Assembly: GCA_037954665.1 (NCBI GenBank)
Contig: JBBMOL010000282.1
Span: 62,001-126,000 of the forward strand
Reading direction: 5' to 3'
Length of the DNA stretch: 64,000 nucleotides
Source of the DNA: Laguncularia racemosa
Lineage: Eukaryota; Streptophyta; Magnoliopsida; Myrtales; Combretaceae
In this document: in pieces, positions 31,437 to 43,194 of the stretch
How positions within the stretch are numbered: the stretch's first letter is position 1
Layout: the number at the start of each line of letters is the position of its first letter
Program-made: the position numbers and the translations under genes
Notes under the pieces: model-generated
Told to the model about the DNA's origin: nothing
Database searches by the model: none
What the model saw: only the letters and a program-made list of their open reading frames with translations

Positions 31437-33399
31437 ATTGTGGCTTAGGCACCGAAGGGAAGGATTGGTTGAGGTGACTTATTCTAGGGGATCCTAAGTC
31501 CTCAAGAGAGGGAGTAAGTGGAAAATCTTGCAATAAGAATGTCAATAGTAGATCTACACTCCTTTTCAAATCATCTTACCAAGGTAACTACTTCCAACCC
31601 TTCTTCTGTTAAACTTCACAACTTCTTCCCCATCCCCCCCCTTTTTTTTTTCTTACTACTAATCTTGTTTTGCAAATTTTGAAGGTTGTGCATGAGGTCC
31701 TTTACTCCTGTACTAAGAGTGAGTGGCAGATACGTGACCAAATTGTTGAGTGCAATTTCTATTTCAAAATGTTCTTGTGGTAGTATAACCGTTATGACAC
31801 TTGCTTTTAAAAGCATATGGTGGTAAAGGTAAAGTGAAGGAAGCTCGGGAAGGGCTCAAGGCAATGAGGGAAGACTATTATAGCAAAGTAGTTAAGGCTA
31901 AGGAGAAAGTCTAGAAGAGTGGCTTTGATTTGTCTAAGGCACAATGCAATCTTAAGAAAGCAATCAGCCAAATCAACTCTTTAAAGGAGGAAGTTGTAGC
32001 CTTCCAAAAGTAGGAGTCTTACCTCACATCTTAGTTATGGTGAGAGAAGATTATTGCTATAGACTTCAAGCGCGATCTAGACATGGCTCAATAATGCCTC
32101 AATCAAAGCAGCACGAAGGAGGCTAAGATGAAGGAGTGGATCCGAGATCTTAAGAAGCTCATCGCTGATTGAGATGCAAAGATTTGGGAGTTAGAGGAGA
32201 AGGAGAGGATTGCTAGGAAATAATACTACAGGGGGATTCAAACCTTTGATGGGTATGCCCATCAACTGGTCTAGGTCATGGAGGAGGGCTAGAGGATCAT
32301 CAAGCATTAGATCCATGAAAGAGATCCTCATTTGATTTCTGTTGGCTAAAGGATAAAATGAGAGAACTAAATACCCCTCTAGAGGAGAGGGAAGAGCTAG
32401 GTAGGATAGCAATTGAGGATGAGGAAGAAGCGAGGGGTGATGGTTTGCCTTAGTCACTAAGGGTGGCAATGGTCGAAAATGCTCCTTCTCCTACTAAAGT
32501 GGAAGAAATTTCCCCTCCTCCTTTAGTTATTCAGGAAGAAGTACCTCCACCTCCACCTATTGAGGAAGCTCTTCCTTTGCTTAAGCCTACTTAAGAATAA
32601 TCAGCACTAACATTAGCTCGGTGAAGGACCCCGTAGAATAGGCATAGGTTTTTTTTTTTGTTTTGCCTTCTTTTTGTACTCTTTTGTATAGTGGTCAAGA
32701 TGCTGACCCAAAAATCTTGTAAAGAAAGTCAATAAATGAAATATAGTTTTGATTAATACTATGTATAATTGTGTTATTATCAGTTATTATCCAATTTTTC
32801 TTTGTTGACTTGTTTTTCCTTTAGTTAGTTTTTAAATTCGTTGTTTAGTATGAATTTTATAAGTTAAGGTATAACTAGTTGAAATGTCTATATAAACTAA
32901 GTAAATGTTCTTTATTCATTGGGTAGCACATCTTAGTCATTTAGGTATGAATCTACTCAGTTAAGATATGCCCTTAAGTCATACGAAGTATAGTTGATTG
33001 GTCTGCTAATTGATTGGTTATAGATGAATGTTAGCTTGTTAATTGGGCTTGACCATCGCCGACCAAGCTTTGGCGTGGTTGGTGAGGGTCAACTCTAAGA
33101 TGGCATTGGAATACAAATCTAGCCAATGCTTGGCAAAGCTTTATTATTTCTTTACTGAGGCGTATAGTTTTACTCGTTAATCACGATGCTCTTGTGATTA
33201 AGCTTCTATTGGTTTTACTTGAATAAAAGTTTGTAAATACAAGCTCAAAAAATAAGTGAATTGTAATTCCATTAAATAGTAGAAATGTTTAAAATTTCGA
33301 ATACAAATTCAAAACATATGATAACACATCATCTAAGGGTTACTCGAAATATAGGCATAAATTAACCGCATTCCAAGTTCATAGGATCGGATAGCCGTT
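31437..33399. other. RE-7 interior between RE-9 and the integrase fragment
   Basis: Holds the coiled-coil and proline-rich end of the antisense ORF up to about 32600, then about 800 bp of AT-rich spacer (32620-33399) where I see nothing coding. Confidence 0.5.
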
Positions 33400-34045
33400 C
33401 AATCTCTCATGCTCATATGCTTCATGTCTAACCATCCTCTTAACTCAAACAAAGTCTTCCCAATTTGGTGCTAACTTACCTTGCCCCTCTCTTGAACCTA
33501 TGGCTTCGAGTTTTTGGTAAACCAAGTCTTTAATGTGGAACACTTTGTGTCTTAGTTTCTTATCATAATACCTTGTTGCACATTGCTAATAGGTCACTAC
33601 CCTATAGTTGGCTTGGTCTTAAAGTTCCTTAAGGAGGTTAAGGTTGGCACAGAGACTAATCTCATTTGCTTAGGAGTCAAATTCATGGGTGCAAAGATTC
33701 TATAGCACCAGTTCAATGAGAAAGATGGCCTTAATGCTAAAGGCTAGTTTGAAAGGACTTTCTCCCATTGTAATTTATGGGATTGTCTTGTATCCCCTAA
33801 AGAATGTAAGGTAGCTCATCTACCCACTTCCTTTTGGCTTAGTCCACACTCTTCCTCGACTCTATAGGACCACCCTGTTTGCAGCCTCAAGTTGGCTGTT
33901 TAACTATAGATGGGTGACTAAGGTGAAGTAGATCTTGATTCTATACCTTGCACAAAACTCTCAAAATTTGGCATTATCAAATTAAGTGCCATTGTTAGTC
34001 ACAATGGCATTAGGGATCCCACAATGGTAATGGTATGGTGTAAGA
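33400..34045 (-). pseudogene. Integrase C-terminal half of RE-7 (Tat type)
   Basis: The minus strand reads, with stops and shifts, the end of a Tat-type Ty3 integrase: TNNGT-FDNAKF (catalytic loop, about 34010-33970), AYRTTP-like RGYKTIP, MGESPFKLAF, then RYYDKKLRHKVF and GSREGQGKLAPNWE (33575-33450). The catalytic second Asp (normally TDNGT) is AAC, Asn, at 33994-33996. At least six stops are present. Upstream sequence is lost to RE-10, which inserted within the core domain. Confident as Tat-lineage because of the REGQGKLAPNWEG-type ending. Confidence 0.8.
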
Positions 34046-34052
34046 GATAAAG

Positions 34053-37000
34053 TGTAAGCCCGGCAAAAGTCCGAAATAGGGAATAAATTGTTGGAACAAA
34101 TTTTGGAAACATATCCAAGAATCAATAGGATATTTAACCCTATACTAAAGAACTAAGTTCCATAGCCCCAAAATATTCAATGAAAATCATAAATTGACCC
34201 TTAAAATGTAAAATTAAGTCTTGAAACTTAACCTAAAAATCTAAACCTTAAAATGAGAATTCAAAATTGTATATTGACCTATAAACTCTAAATCAACAAT
34301 TCTAACCCAAATTTAAATTACAAACCCTAAAAATGATAAATTAAACTCCAAACACAAACCCAAATCTAAAATAATAATAATAACAATAAATCGAAATCCC
34401 CAAACCAATTAATAAACTCTAATGTCACTAATAGAAAACTTCACTTCAAAAAAGATGTAAACCCCAAAAAATTTCAATTCAAGGATAACTATGAGGGAAA
34501 ATATCAAGAAATACGCTGAAAAATGAATATGAAAAACCAACCGCACAATTGAATTCACCTTGCGATACTCAAACTAACTAGCATATCCAAACCTAAGGAA
34601 TTTGAAACCTAACCAAGCCTCAATGACATGACATCACATTAGCAAAAAATAAAATTGAATTTGGATGTTCAAAAAGCCTAAATTCAATTCCTAAAATCTT
34701 ATAAACAACTGTAGATGTTAGGATTTTCTTCGAAATTGAGAAAAATAAACTTCGAGCTTAAAAAAGCCTAAGCTTCGATTCAAATGAAATTGAAACATAA
34801 ACAATAGTGAATTACCCTATAATTAGTATAAGAAGACCTAAAAATTTAATCAAATCTAACTCCACTAAATAATCAAATTGGGCAAGACACAACATGGAAA
34901 AATAATCCCCAAACAACTTTCACTTGTAACGTAGAATGAAATGCCAAAAAGGAACACATTTCACCCACTAAATGACATGAGCAAAAGCCTAACTTAATTC
35001 TAGAAAATCCCCTAACTAGACCCTATATAATTTCAATTTATTTTGAAGGAGACAAGTGGAATAAACTAACCAAAAAAGCCCCTAAATTCTACCCAAGTCC
35101 CACATGAATTCCAGCTAGTAGAAACCAAGTATCTAAAGAAACCAACCAAAAATTAGCTTAACCAAACGGAAGGATAATTGGAGGCTAACTAGGTAGCAAA
35201 AGGGAGGGACAAATATGATGAAAATCCCCTCAAATGGCAGACCATGTCACTAAGGATTAGGCCCATTACCTAATGGGCAAAGCTTTAACCCAAATAGCCA
35301 AGCTAAAGACCAACGAGCAAACCCCCTCAAGCAAGCCACCAAACTTCCGATTTCCCATTCCCTATTTCTACACATGAAACCTCTCTTCCTTTTGGAAAAA
35401 TTTACCACAAAAAGGCTCTCAAAAATTAGTCAACAACTCTCAAGCAAACCTTCCAAATTCAGATCAAGTAACCCCCTCCAAACCACAACTTCTAATCCCC
35501 TTTTTCTAAGCTATCCATTTCTGATTTAATTTCCACTCATTCTCCCTATGAAGCTCACTCTTTTCCAAAGAATTAACATAAGAAAAAAAAATCTCAAAAA
35601 CTCTCCCTAAACTCCCAAACACACACTCAAAAATTGGATCCAAAAGAGGTCTCGCAAACCGCAACTTCTTTCACCTACTATATAATCCCAAACTTCATCC
35701 ACTAATCATGCCCCAAACAACATTCAATCAAGCCAAATTTTTTATATCATCCACACCAATCAAGAGTCCATTTGAGGAGCCAAGGATCCAAGGACGATCA
35801 GCACCTAAGACCACCCCAAGAGGAAGTAGAAGGAGGATGATCTAGCCACTCCAATAGGCTGTAACATGTAAGACCTTCATACTTTCTTGTTGATTTTTTT
35901 TACTTGTAATATTCAGATTCCACATATTATAATAGGATTATTATTTTTTTTTTAATTTACATGTATATTTCAATTATAATTAGCTTATAAAATAAGTTGG
36001 AAATGCAAACTAAGAATAGGATGTAAAACCTTAAGGATCCCTCTTAAAATATGACATGTATGAGTGGAGTTTTAGAAAAATGAATGAAGTTCAGAATTTG
36101 GAGATTCTTTGGGCTTTTGGATGCCTAATTTAAGGAGATAATTAAGTATTTTTTTTATATATTTCATGCCTTTTAAATTGTGGAAAATTCGGATGGCAAA
36201 AAGGGGCCCTTTATAGTAAGAAATTGGAAGAAATGGCAAGATTAGTCCAAAGGCTTTCAAACTGTGGCCAAGCTTAATTAAATTTAGAAATTTCTAAATT
36301 TCCAGCACCTAAGAAAACTAAAATATCATTAGGAAAAACTATTGGAATAAAAATCTTAAAGAAAAACATAAAACCAACACAATTAGGAAGCAAAAACTTC
36401 ATATCTGAAGCCTTGAAAAGCCCCATGAAACTCTTCGGGTAAATTCTAAAATTTTTAGAAAGGAACAGAAAACTAACATGACATTTGGAAGCCCCAAACA
36501 TATTCCAAGTGGTTAGAATTAATTCCCATGGATTAATTATATCACTTAGGTAAAAAGGAACCCTAAACTAAACATAAACTAGGCATACCCAATTTATTTG
36601 GATACTAGCACAATCTTTTGAAGTTCAAGTAACCAAATGACTTTAGAAATAGATAGAACATTCAAAACCCTTTGAAACGACTATAAATACATGAAAAGGA
36701 CTTAAAACAAAAAAGTTACGAAAAAAAATACTAAAACCTTCAAAACTAATAAAACCACCAAACTAACGAAACAAGTGCAGGCTAGATTTGACCCAAACTT
36801 CTACAAATATTTTGTCTTATCAGGTGACACATCATTCAAGGATGACCTACCACTTGATTATTTCAATTGAAGACCATATGGTCGGGTGAGTGAAAATCCG
36901 ATGATTATTGTTCCTTGCTTGTGTTTGTAGTTAGTGTACCCGTATGTTTACAAATATCCGATAAATGAATTAGATCTATATGCAGGGGTAACTTGGGGTA

Positions 37001-38163
37001 TTGTATGTGCTTAAATGCCATGTTTGAATGCCAATTGATCTTAATTATACCCATCTAATTGATTTCTGCTTTCCTCTACATTTAGATAGTAAAAATTGTG
37101 AGTATTGTATCAATTTGTGGTGGATGCCAAATAACTTAACTTAAGATTATTTAGCCTTAAATAAAATTAATCACGCATCATTAAGTCCAGCATGTAAGAA
37201 GGTCATTGACATCATATGGTGGTATAGAAGGGCCCCATGGAGGTGTACTCTATGGGCAAACCTTATCTTAACCTTTAGAAACTAAGTGGAATCGGGAAAT
37301 GCCGCCTTCTGATTAAGACCTAAGATTTCGTAGTCCAGAGATTCATCACTTAAGGGTGATTGAGCTTGTGGGCCTTTCATAATATATACCCTATACAGGC
37401 TTAGTATACATATACATATTTTCAAGTCTATTGACATATAATAAAAAAGCATATATCGACTTTCAACTTATCTCAAAAGATAAGTCTAGGCAACTAGATC
37501 CTGAAGCTAATGTGTAGTTCATGATTTCCTAACCCAAGGAATGAAGGGAATAAAATCCGTACTGTATGTGGTGTTTGGTAAACTGTATACAATGTTGCAT
37601 TCATGTAGTTGCTCATGCATGGCATATGCTTGATTAAATAACTTGCTTAGTTATTGCTTGTCGGTTCGGTAAGAGGATTAACTCAGTAAGCTTTATAAAT
37701 TACCCCCCAATAGCTTTCCTTTTGCAAGTTAAGCTTGAAGCCGAGAATGGGCAAGAAATCAAGTGATGAGAGATTTAAACTCAGATATCGAAAGACATAT
37801 AAAATAGAGTAATTGTTAGTCTAAGATTTAGATAGAGTAACAAGAAATTGTGGAATTTGTATATTCTTTCTCTTCAAAATATATTTTCCTTCAAACTTAT
37901 CTAAAGCTAGATTTCTTTAATGTTGTGATTGCCTAATTTTACAATTTGGTAGGGGATGCCGACTCTCTGAGGTTTTGGAGACTATGGATTATCGGTCTCC
38001 TTAGTTATTTTTATATAATAATTAGTTATATGTATTATGACTAATGGAGACTTAATTAGAGTCTTTCAACCCCTGACTTGCAAGATGGTTATCGCATCAT
38101 GGCTATACACAAGATGTAAGAACATTTAGTGAAAATGACCAAGCCCCCCTCTAGGGCATGACA
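34053..38163 (+). repeat. 5' LTR of RE-10 (4.1 kb)
   Basis: Begins about TGTAAGCCCGG and ends CTAGGGCATGACA. Aligns with 38546-39784, 49995-51539 and 63259-64000 of the 3' LTR. It carries the block CTCAGTAAGCTTTATAAATT near 37686, whose reverse complement recurs in RE-12 (51900s). No ORF of note; A/T-rich and full of AAACCCTAAA-like stretches. The exact start base is uncertain because the 3' copy lacks this part. Confidence 0.8.
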
Positions 38164-38167
38164 AAAG

Positions 38168-38179
38168 TGGTATTAGAGC
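38168..38179 (+). other. Primer binding site of RE-10
   Basis: TGGTATTAGAGC, one mismatch from the Met primer site, 4 bp after the LTR end. Confidence 0.8.
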
Positions 38180-38545
38180 AATTCATTGTTAGAGATAGGA
38201 GCAACCTACCAAATAGTGAGATTATGTAGTACTTGGATAGCGAATCAAGTGTATAATTTAAAAAACCTAAACATTAGAAATATATTCTATATTTATTAAA
38301 ATAGGAAATAGACACTTAGTGGCCATTTATGTGTACCACACATTTCCTAATCTTTGTAGACAATCCTTTTTCTAAAGAATTACCAAATATACACCTAACC
38401 CCATGGTAACAATTTTAGTTATCACATCGATTAAGGAAGTTAAGTGAAAGTAGTGAACAATGATAAAAGAAATTAAACCAATAAGGATTGCTTAAAACTC
38501 TACATCTAAAATGAAGTGGTAAAATGACCCTTAACCTTTAATTGT
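38180..38545 (+). other. Remaining interior of RE-10
   Basis: About 370 bp of non-coding leader. At about 38546 it passes directly into LTR sequence that corresponds to about 34145 of the 5' LTR, so coding region, polypurine tract and LTR start were deleted together. Confidence 0.75.
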
Positions 38546-39789
38546 TTTGTTGATAAGTCCCACAACCCTAAAATATTCTATGAAAATGATAAATTGACCC
38601 TTAAAATGTAAAATTACGTCTTGAACCTTAACCCAAAAATCTAAACCTTAAACTAGGAATTCAAAACCGTATATCGACTTGTAAACTCTAAATCAACAAT
38701 TCAAATCCTAGTTTAAATAACAAACCCCAAAAATGATAAATTAAACTTCAAACTTGAACCCAAATCTAAAATAACAACAATAACAATAAATCAAAAACCC
38801 CAAACCAATTAAAAAACTCTAATGTGACCAATAGGAAATGTCAATGCAAAAATGACATCAACCTCAAAAAAAATTCAATTCAAGGATTACTATGAGGGAA
38901 AATATCAAGAAATACATCAGAAAATGAATACAAAAACCCAATAGTGAAATTGGATTCACTTTGTGATTCGCGAACTAAGTACCTTATCCAAACCTAAAGA
39001 ATTTGAAACCTAACCAAGCCTCAACAATAGAACATCACCTTAGGAAAAACTAAACTTGAATTTAGATATTCAAAAAACCTAAATTCAATTCCCAAAATCT
39101 TAGAAACAACTATCGATGTTAAGATTTCCTTTGGAATTGATAAAAACTAACTTTGAGCTTAAGAAAACCCAAGATTCGATTTGAATGAAACCAAAATTTA
39201 AATGATGACGAACTACCCTATAATTAGTATAAGAAGACCCAAACATTTAATCAAATCTAACTCCATTAAATAATCAAATTGGGTAAGATACAACATGGAA
39301 AAATGATCCCTAAATAACCTTCAGTTGTAACGTGGAATGAAGGGCTAAAAAGTGACAAATTTCACCTACCAAATGATAGGAACAAAAGCCCAAATTAATT
39401 TTGGAAAATCCCTTAAATAGACCCTATTTATTTCCCATTTATTTAAAAGGAGCTAAGTGGAATAAACTAACCAAAATAGCCCACAAATTATACCTAAGTC
39501 CCACGTGAATTCCAACCAACAACAACCAAGTAAGTAATTAAAAAAACCAACCAAAAATTTACCAGAATTAGTTTAACTAAATGGAAGGATAATTGGAAGC
39601 TAACAAGGTGGCAAAAAAGAGGGCCAAAGCTGATGAAAATCCCCTCAAATAGCAAACCATGTCCTCAAGGATTAGACCCATTACCTAATGGACAAACCTT
39701 TTACACAAATATCCAAGCTAAGGACTAAGGAGCAAACCCCCTCAAGTAAGCTACCAAACGTCTGATTTCTCATTCCCATTTTGGCACGA
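38546..39789 (+). repeat. 3' LTR of RE-10, first part
   Basis: Aligns with about 34145-35370 of the 5' LTR; ends at the RE-11 insertion with CACGA (39785-39789) as TSD. Confidence 0.85.
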
Positions 39790-41221
39790 TGTTGATGTTA
39801 AGAGGGAGAATGTTAAGTTCTCTAATTTAGTTTTGATGTTAACAAAAGAGGAATGAGTGTAATGAATGTTTAAGATAGCACATAATTTTTTTCTAAAGTT
39901 GAACAAGGAGACAGAAGCTTGTTCAGAACCTTCAAAAGTGTTATAAAGACTTTTTGTTCTGACAGAAGGTGTTTCAGAAGTTGTGTAGTGTATCCGTAGT
40001 TATCGTGGTAACCTTTCAGAAGCACTTTCAGAACCTTCACAACAGGAGAACAGTTGACAGGTTTGTTTCAGAAGCACTTTCAGAACCTTCAGGACAGTTA
40101 ACAGGTTTGCTTCAGAAACACTTTCAGAACCTTTCATGTCTGTTACGAATTTTTCCAGATTACGTTCTAAATTTTATATCGATAGTTTTAATAAATTTCA
40201 AGGCCTAGCTCCACGTGTCAAGTATTTTTGGGTAATATACTTGATGTGTTTTACTAAAGTTGGATTTTATATCACGGGTTTTTTTAATTTACATAAAGTT
40301 TCACAAGATTTTATTCAAAGATTTCATTTTATGATAAAGTGAGATCATATAGGATTTACAAGTTTTATCCAGATTTAAAATAGGATATTTGTACGATATT
40401 TTGGGAGATCCAGCAGTTACAAAGATAAGGAAAAGAGATATGGTTGTTATATCAAGATATGGTTCCACAATGTGAGGGATATCTTCAATAAACTTAATCC
40501 AAGAGATACATCCAAAGAAGATCTTGGTCAAACTAATTATCCAAGCTTATCCTCAACAAGAATATCACGAATGCAGATCTTCCTCAACAGATCCAACTTA
40601 TTTTTGAATTGAAAATTCAAAAATAAATACAAGATTATCATGTAGAAAGTAGCCGTTATGTTTTCTCCATATATAAAGTGTTTAATTCAAATGAAAAAAA
40701 AGTGAAGAACGATGAAAAAAAACAGAAAAAAGGAACGTGGTTGAAAGAAAAAATTACACACGAGAAGAAAAGACTCATACATCTTCAAGCAAATATCTTT
40801 ACATATCTATGTGATCTAGAGGAAATTTGTTATTCCTCATTGTTGTTGTTGTTGAGATTCCTTTCGTGGAAAGGGAATTGTTTGTTGTTTCATCACTGTA
40901 GATGAGTGATTAGCTTAGTGAAGAAGCTAGAAAGACTCAACAGTGAGACTTTGCCTTAAAGAGGCTTGTGTTGTGTATCTTTGATTTGTTGATATAGTGA
41001 AACACAACCGGTATAGACAACTGGGACCCCGGCGTGGAGCTGGAAGAGAGGACTGACGCTCGAGGCGGAACCTCTATAAATATCTGAGCATTCTACTCTT
41101 CTCTACTTTTATTTACTGCACATTATTGTTCTTCATTAATGTTATTCACATGATTTTATTAGTCAAGAGTTTTAGTTGATTTGCGAAAAAAGTGAAATTT
41201 TAAGTAATTAATCAATTCATT

Positions 41222-41252
<31 letters not shown>

Positions 41253-41277
41253 TTGATTAATCTAATTGGTACCAACA
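39790..41277 (+). repeat. 5' LTR of RE-11
   Basis: 1488 bp, TGTTGATGTT to ACCAACA. It contains three or four copies of a TTTCAGAAGCACTTTCAGAA unit (40012-40135) and 29 C at 41222-41250, where the 3' LTR has only 6. A short frame in the LTR is not considered coding. Confidence 0.95.
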
Positions 41278-41279
41278 AT

Positions 41280-41291
41280 TGGTATCAGAGC
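41280..41291 (+). other. Primer binding site of RE-11
   Basis: TGGTATCAGAGC, continuing CAGG, 2 bp after the LTR; a perfect initiator-Met site. Confidence 0.95.
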
Positions 41292-41319
41292 AGGACTCAT
41301 CTATTTTGAGTGATCCAAA

Positions 41320-43188
41320 ATGGTTGAAAATAATGTTGCAATTAATCGAGCTCCCTACTTCGATGGCTCAAACTTCTCATATTGGAAGATGCGTATGGAA
41401 ACTTACATCAAAGCTAATGATTATGATTCATGGCAGGTCATTTCACATGGAGACAGTTTGATCACCTTGAACGAAGATTCAACCTTGTCAGATTCGGAGA
41501 AGAAAATTATCGAGAAGAACAACAAAGCAAAAAATTTATTACTGACTACTATTGCTCCATCAGAGTTCTATTTAATATCATCATGTGCTAGTGCAAAGGA
41601 GATTTGGGATATCCTATCCGATACATATGAAGGGACGGATACCATCAAGGAAACTAAGATAAATGCTTTAATTCAACAGTATGAATTATTTAAGTTTAAG
41701 TCTAATGAAGATGTCAAAGATGCTTTTCACAGGTTTACAGCTATCACAAATGAGCTTGCATCACTTGGAAAGAAACTTCCAGATCCAGATCTTGTGAGAA
41801 AAATGTTGAGGATATTGCCACCATCTTGGGATGCAAAGAAAACTTCTATAAAGGAAGCTCAAGACCTAAACAAGCTAACTCTCAGTCAATTGAGAGAAAA
41901 TCTCATGGCATATGAGTCACACATAAAGACCACACAAAGAGGAGAAGACGGTACCAAAGGAATTGCATTTAAAGTCAAGGAAATAAAGCAAAATGAAACT
42001 GAAACAGATGATAGCGACGATGAGAAAGAAGAGGACATCAGTCTTCTAGCATGTAGACTCAACGCAAAGAGGTAAAAAGTTTAATGTTTTCAAGAAAAGT
42101 ACTGAATATAAGCATAATGATGCAGGAAAAGCGTACAAGGAGAAAGAAAAGAAGAAAGAGAAAAGGGAGATTCAATGTTATGAATGCAAAAGCCAGGACA
42201 CATCAAATACGAATGTCCAACACTGATCAAGAAAATGGAAAATTATAAAAAGAAAAGTCGAGCAATGCTAGCAACATGGAGTGATTTAGAGGATACAGAG
42301 ACAAATTCAGAGGATTCAGAAGAAGAAGATGATGAGGCAAATTTGTGCTTAATGGCTAGTTCTAAGGTACATTCTGAATCTGATGAAGATGTAACTGAAA
42401 CTGACATGCTAGTAGAAATGAGTAAGCTACTAAAGGCACTAAAAAGGGCTGATACAAAATTAGCTAAGTATGAAAATGAAATAAAAGCTCTTAAGAATGA
42501 AAAGGAGGGAGTAAAGCAAACAAATTCGTTACTTGCGGATGAAAATGATATCTTGAAACAAGAAAATGAATCCATGCATGTGCATTTAGAGAAACTAAGA
42601 ATTGAAAATCAATTACTTGAAGTAGAAACAAGTAACATGAAGGTAAAGATCGATGAACTGTCCACTTCGTTGAAAACTACCTTTAAGAAATTTGATGAAA
42701 GTGATAAGAAATTGAAAATGTTAATTTCTTCACAAAGAGTTTCGAATGAAAAACATGGGTTAGGATATGAGCATGGTTCGAGTTCAAAATCGAATCAAAA
42801 TACAGTTTTTGTTAAAGCTAAACAAGTCTTAACTGATAAATTCAAAAGTAAAGAGTACATTTTGAATACAAATATTGTTAAAAGAGGAAATACCAGAGGC
42901 TGTTACAGAAGTTATTTTGACAAGAAGTATCCACACAATGGGTACTACAGAAGCAATACCAGAAGGTATAACAGAAGTTATACAAACCAGAATTTCCAGA
43001 AACAGGTAAATGACAGGTATAGGAATGTTAATTCTTATGCATGCTTCTTCTATAATAAATTTTGTCATATTGAGAAATTTTTCTATTATAAAAGAAATAA
43101 GCTCAGTAGTCAACAACTAAATCGAAGAAATCAAATGAGCTTATCTTTTAAAGGGCCCAAACTTTCTTGGGTTCCTAAAAGGACTTAA
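41320..43188 (+). pseudogene. gag of RE-11
   Basis: ATG 41320 opens a copia gag (RAPYFDGSNFSYWKMRME, then EIWDILSDTYEGT and LRILPPSWDAK, the UBN2/gag-polypeptide region, to about 42000). Two offsetting frameshifts bracket 42060-42190: the first half of the zinc knuckle (CYEC, 42176) is in another frame than its second half (GHIKYEC, 42195). After it come an acidic stretch, a long coiled coil (about 42415-42740) and a Tyr/Arg/Asn-rich tail (42895-43010). A second zinc knuckle near 43048 has lost two cysteines to Phe/Tyr-type changes. A stop at 43186 separates gag from pol in the same frame. Confidence 0.9.
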
Positions 43189-43194
43189 TTCTTT

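Larger units (their letters stand above)
27440..32620 (+). pseudogene. Antisense ORF of RE-7: gypsy-type transposon domain plus coiled coil
   Basis: Read on the plus strand across two later insertions (27824-29373 and 30460-31436). An acidic start (27455-27560, EVENEILRSFDEE) is followed by a region like the 'putative gypsy type transposon' domain (PF04195 from memory): FLELGL and LPFNEFQKE before 27823, then LMPNAYTLLAAFKSLCEPYG and HDWKEKFMVIE after 29374. From about 31815 to 32240 comes a lysine/glutamate-rich stretch predicted to form a coiled coil (EAREGLKAMREDYYSKVVKA), then a proline-rich end (32480-32600). Many stops and shifts. In other Tat elements this product has no firmly known role. 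Confidence 0.6.
26340..34052 (-). mobile_element. RE-7: 3' half of a Tat-lineage Ty3/gypsy element
   Basis: The order on the minus strand is integrase C-terminal half (to 33400), spacer, a long antisense (plus-strand) ORF, polypurine tract (26747-26762), 3' LTR. This is the layout of Tat-lineage elements such as Grande, which carry an antisense gene between pol and the 3' LTR. It is heavily decayed and cut at 34053 by RE-10; its 5' half would lie beyond the right window edge. The left edge is approximate. Confidence 0.65.

Noticed and set aside
32191..32469. Minus-strand 92-codon ORF
   Set aside because: Lies opposite the coiled-coil antisense ORF; proline/leucine-rich shadow of Glu/Lys codons.
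39969..40208. ORF in the RE-11 LTR, also present at 48705
   Set aside because: Identity follows from LTR duplication; it is built from the TTTCAGAAGC repeat and has no known homologue.
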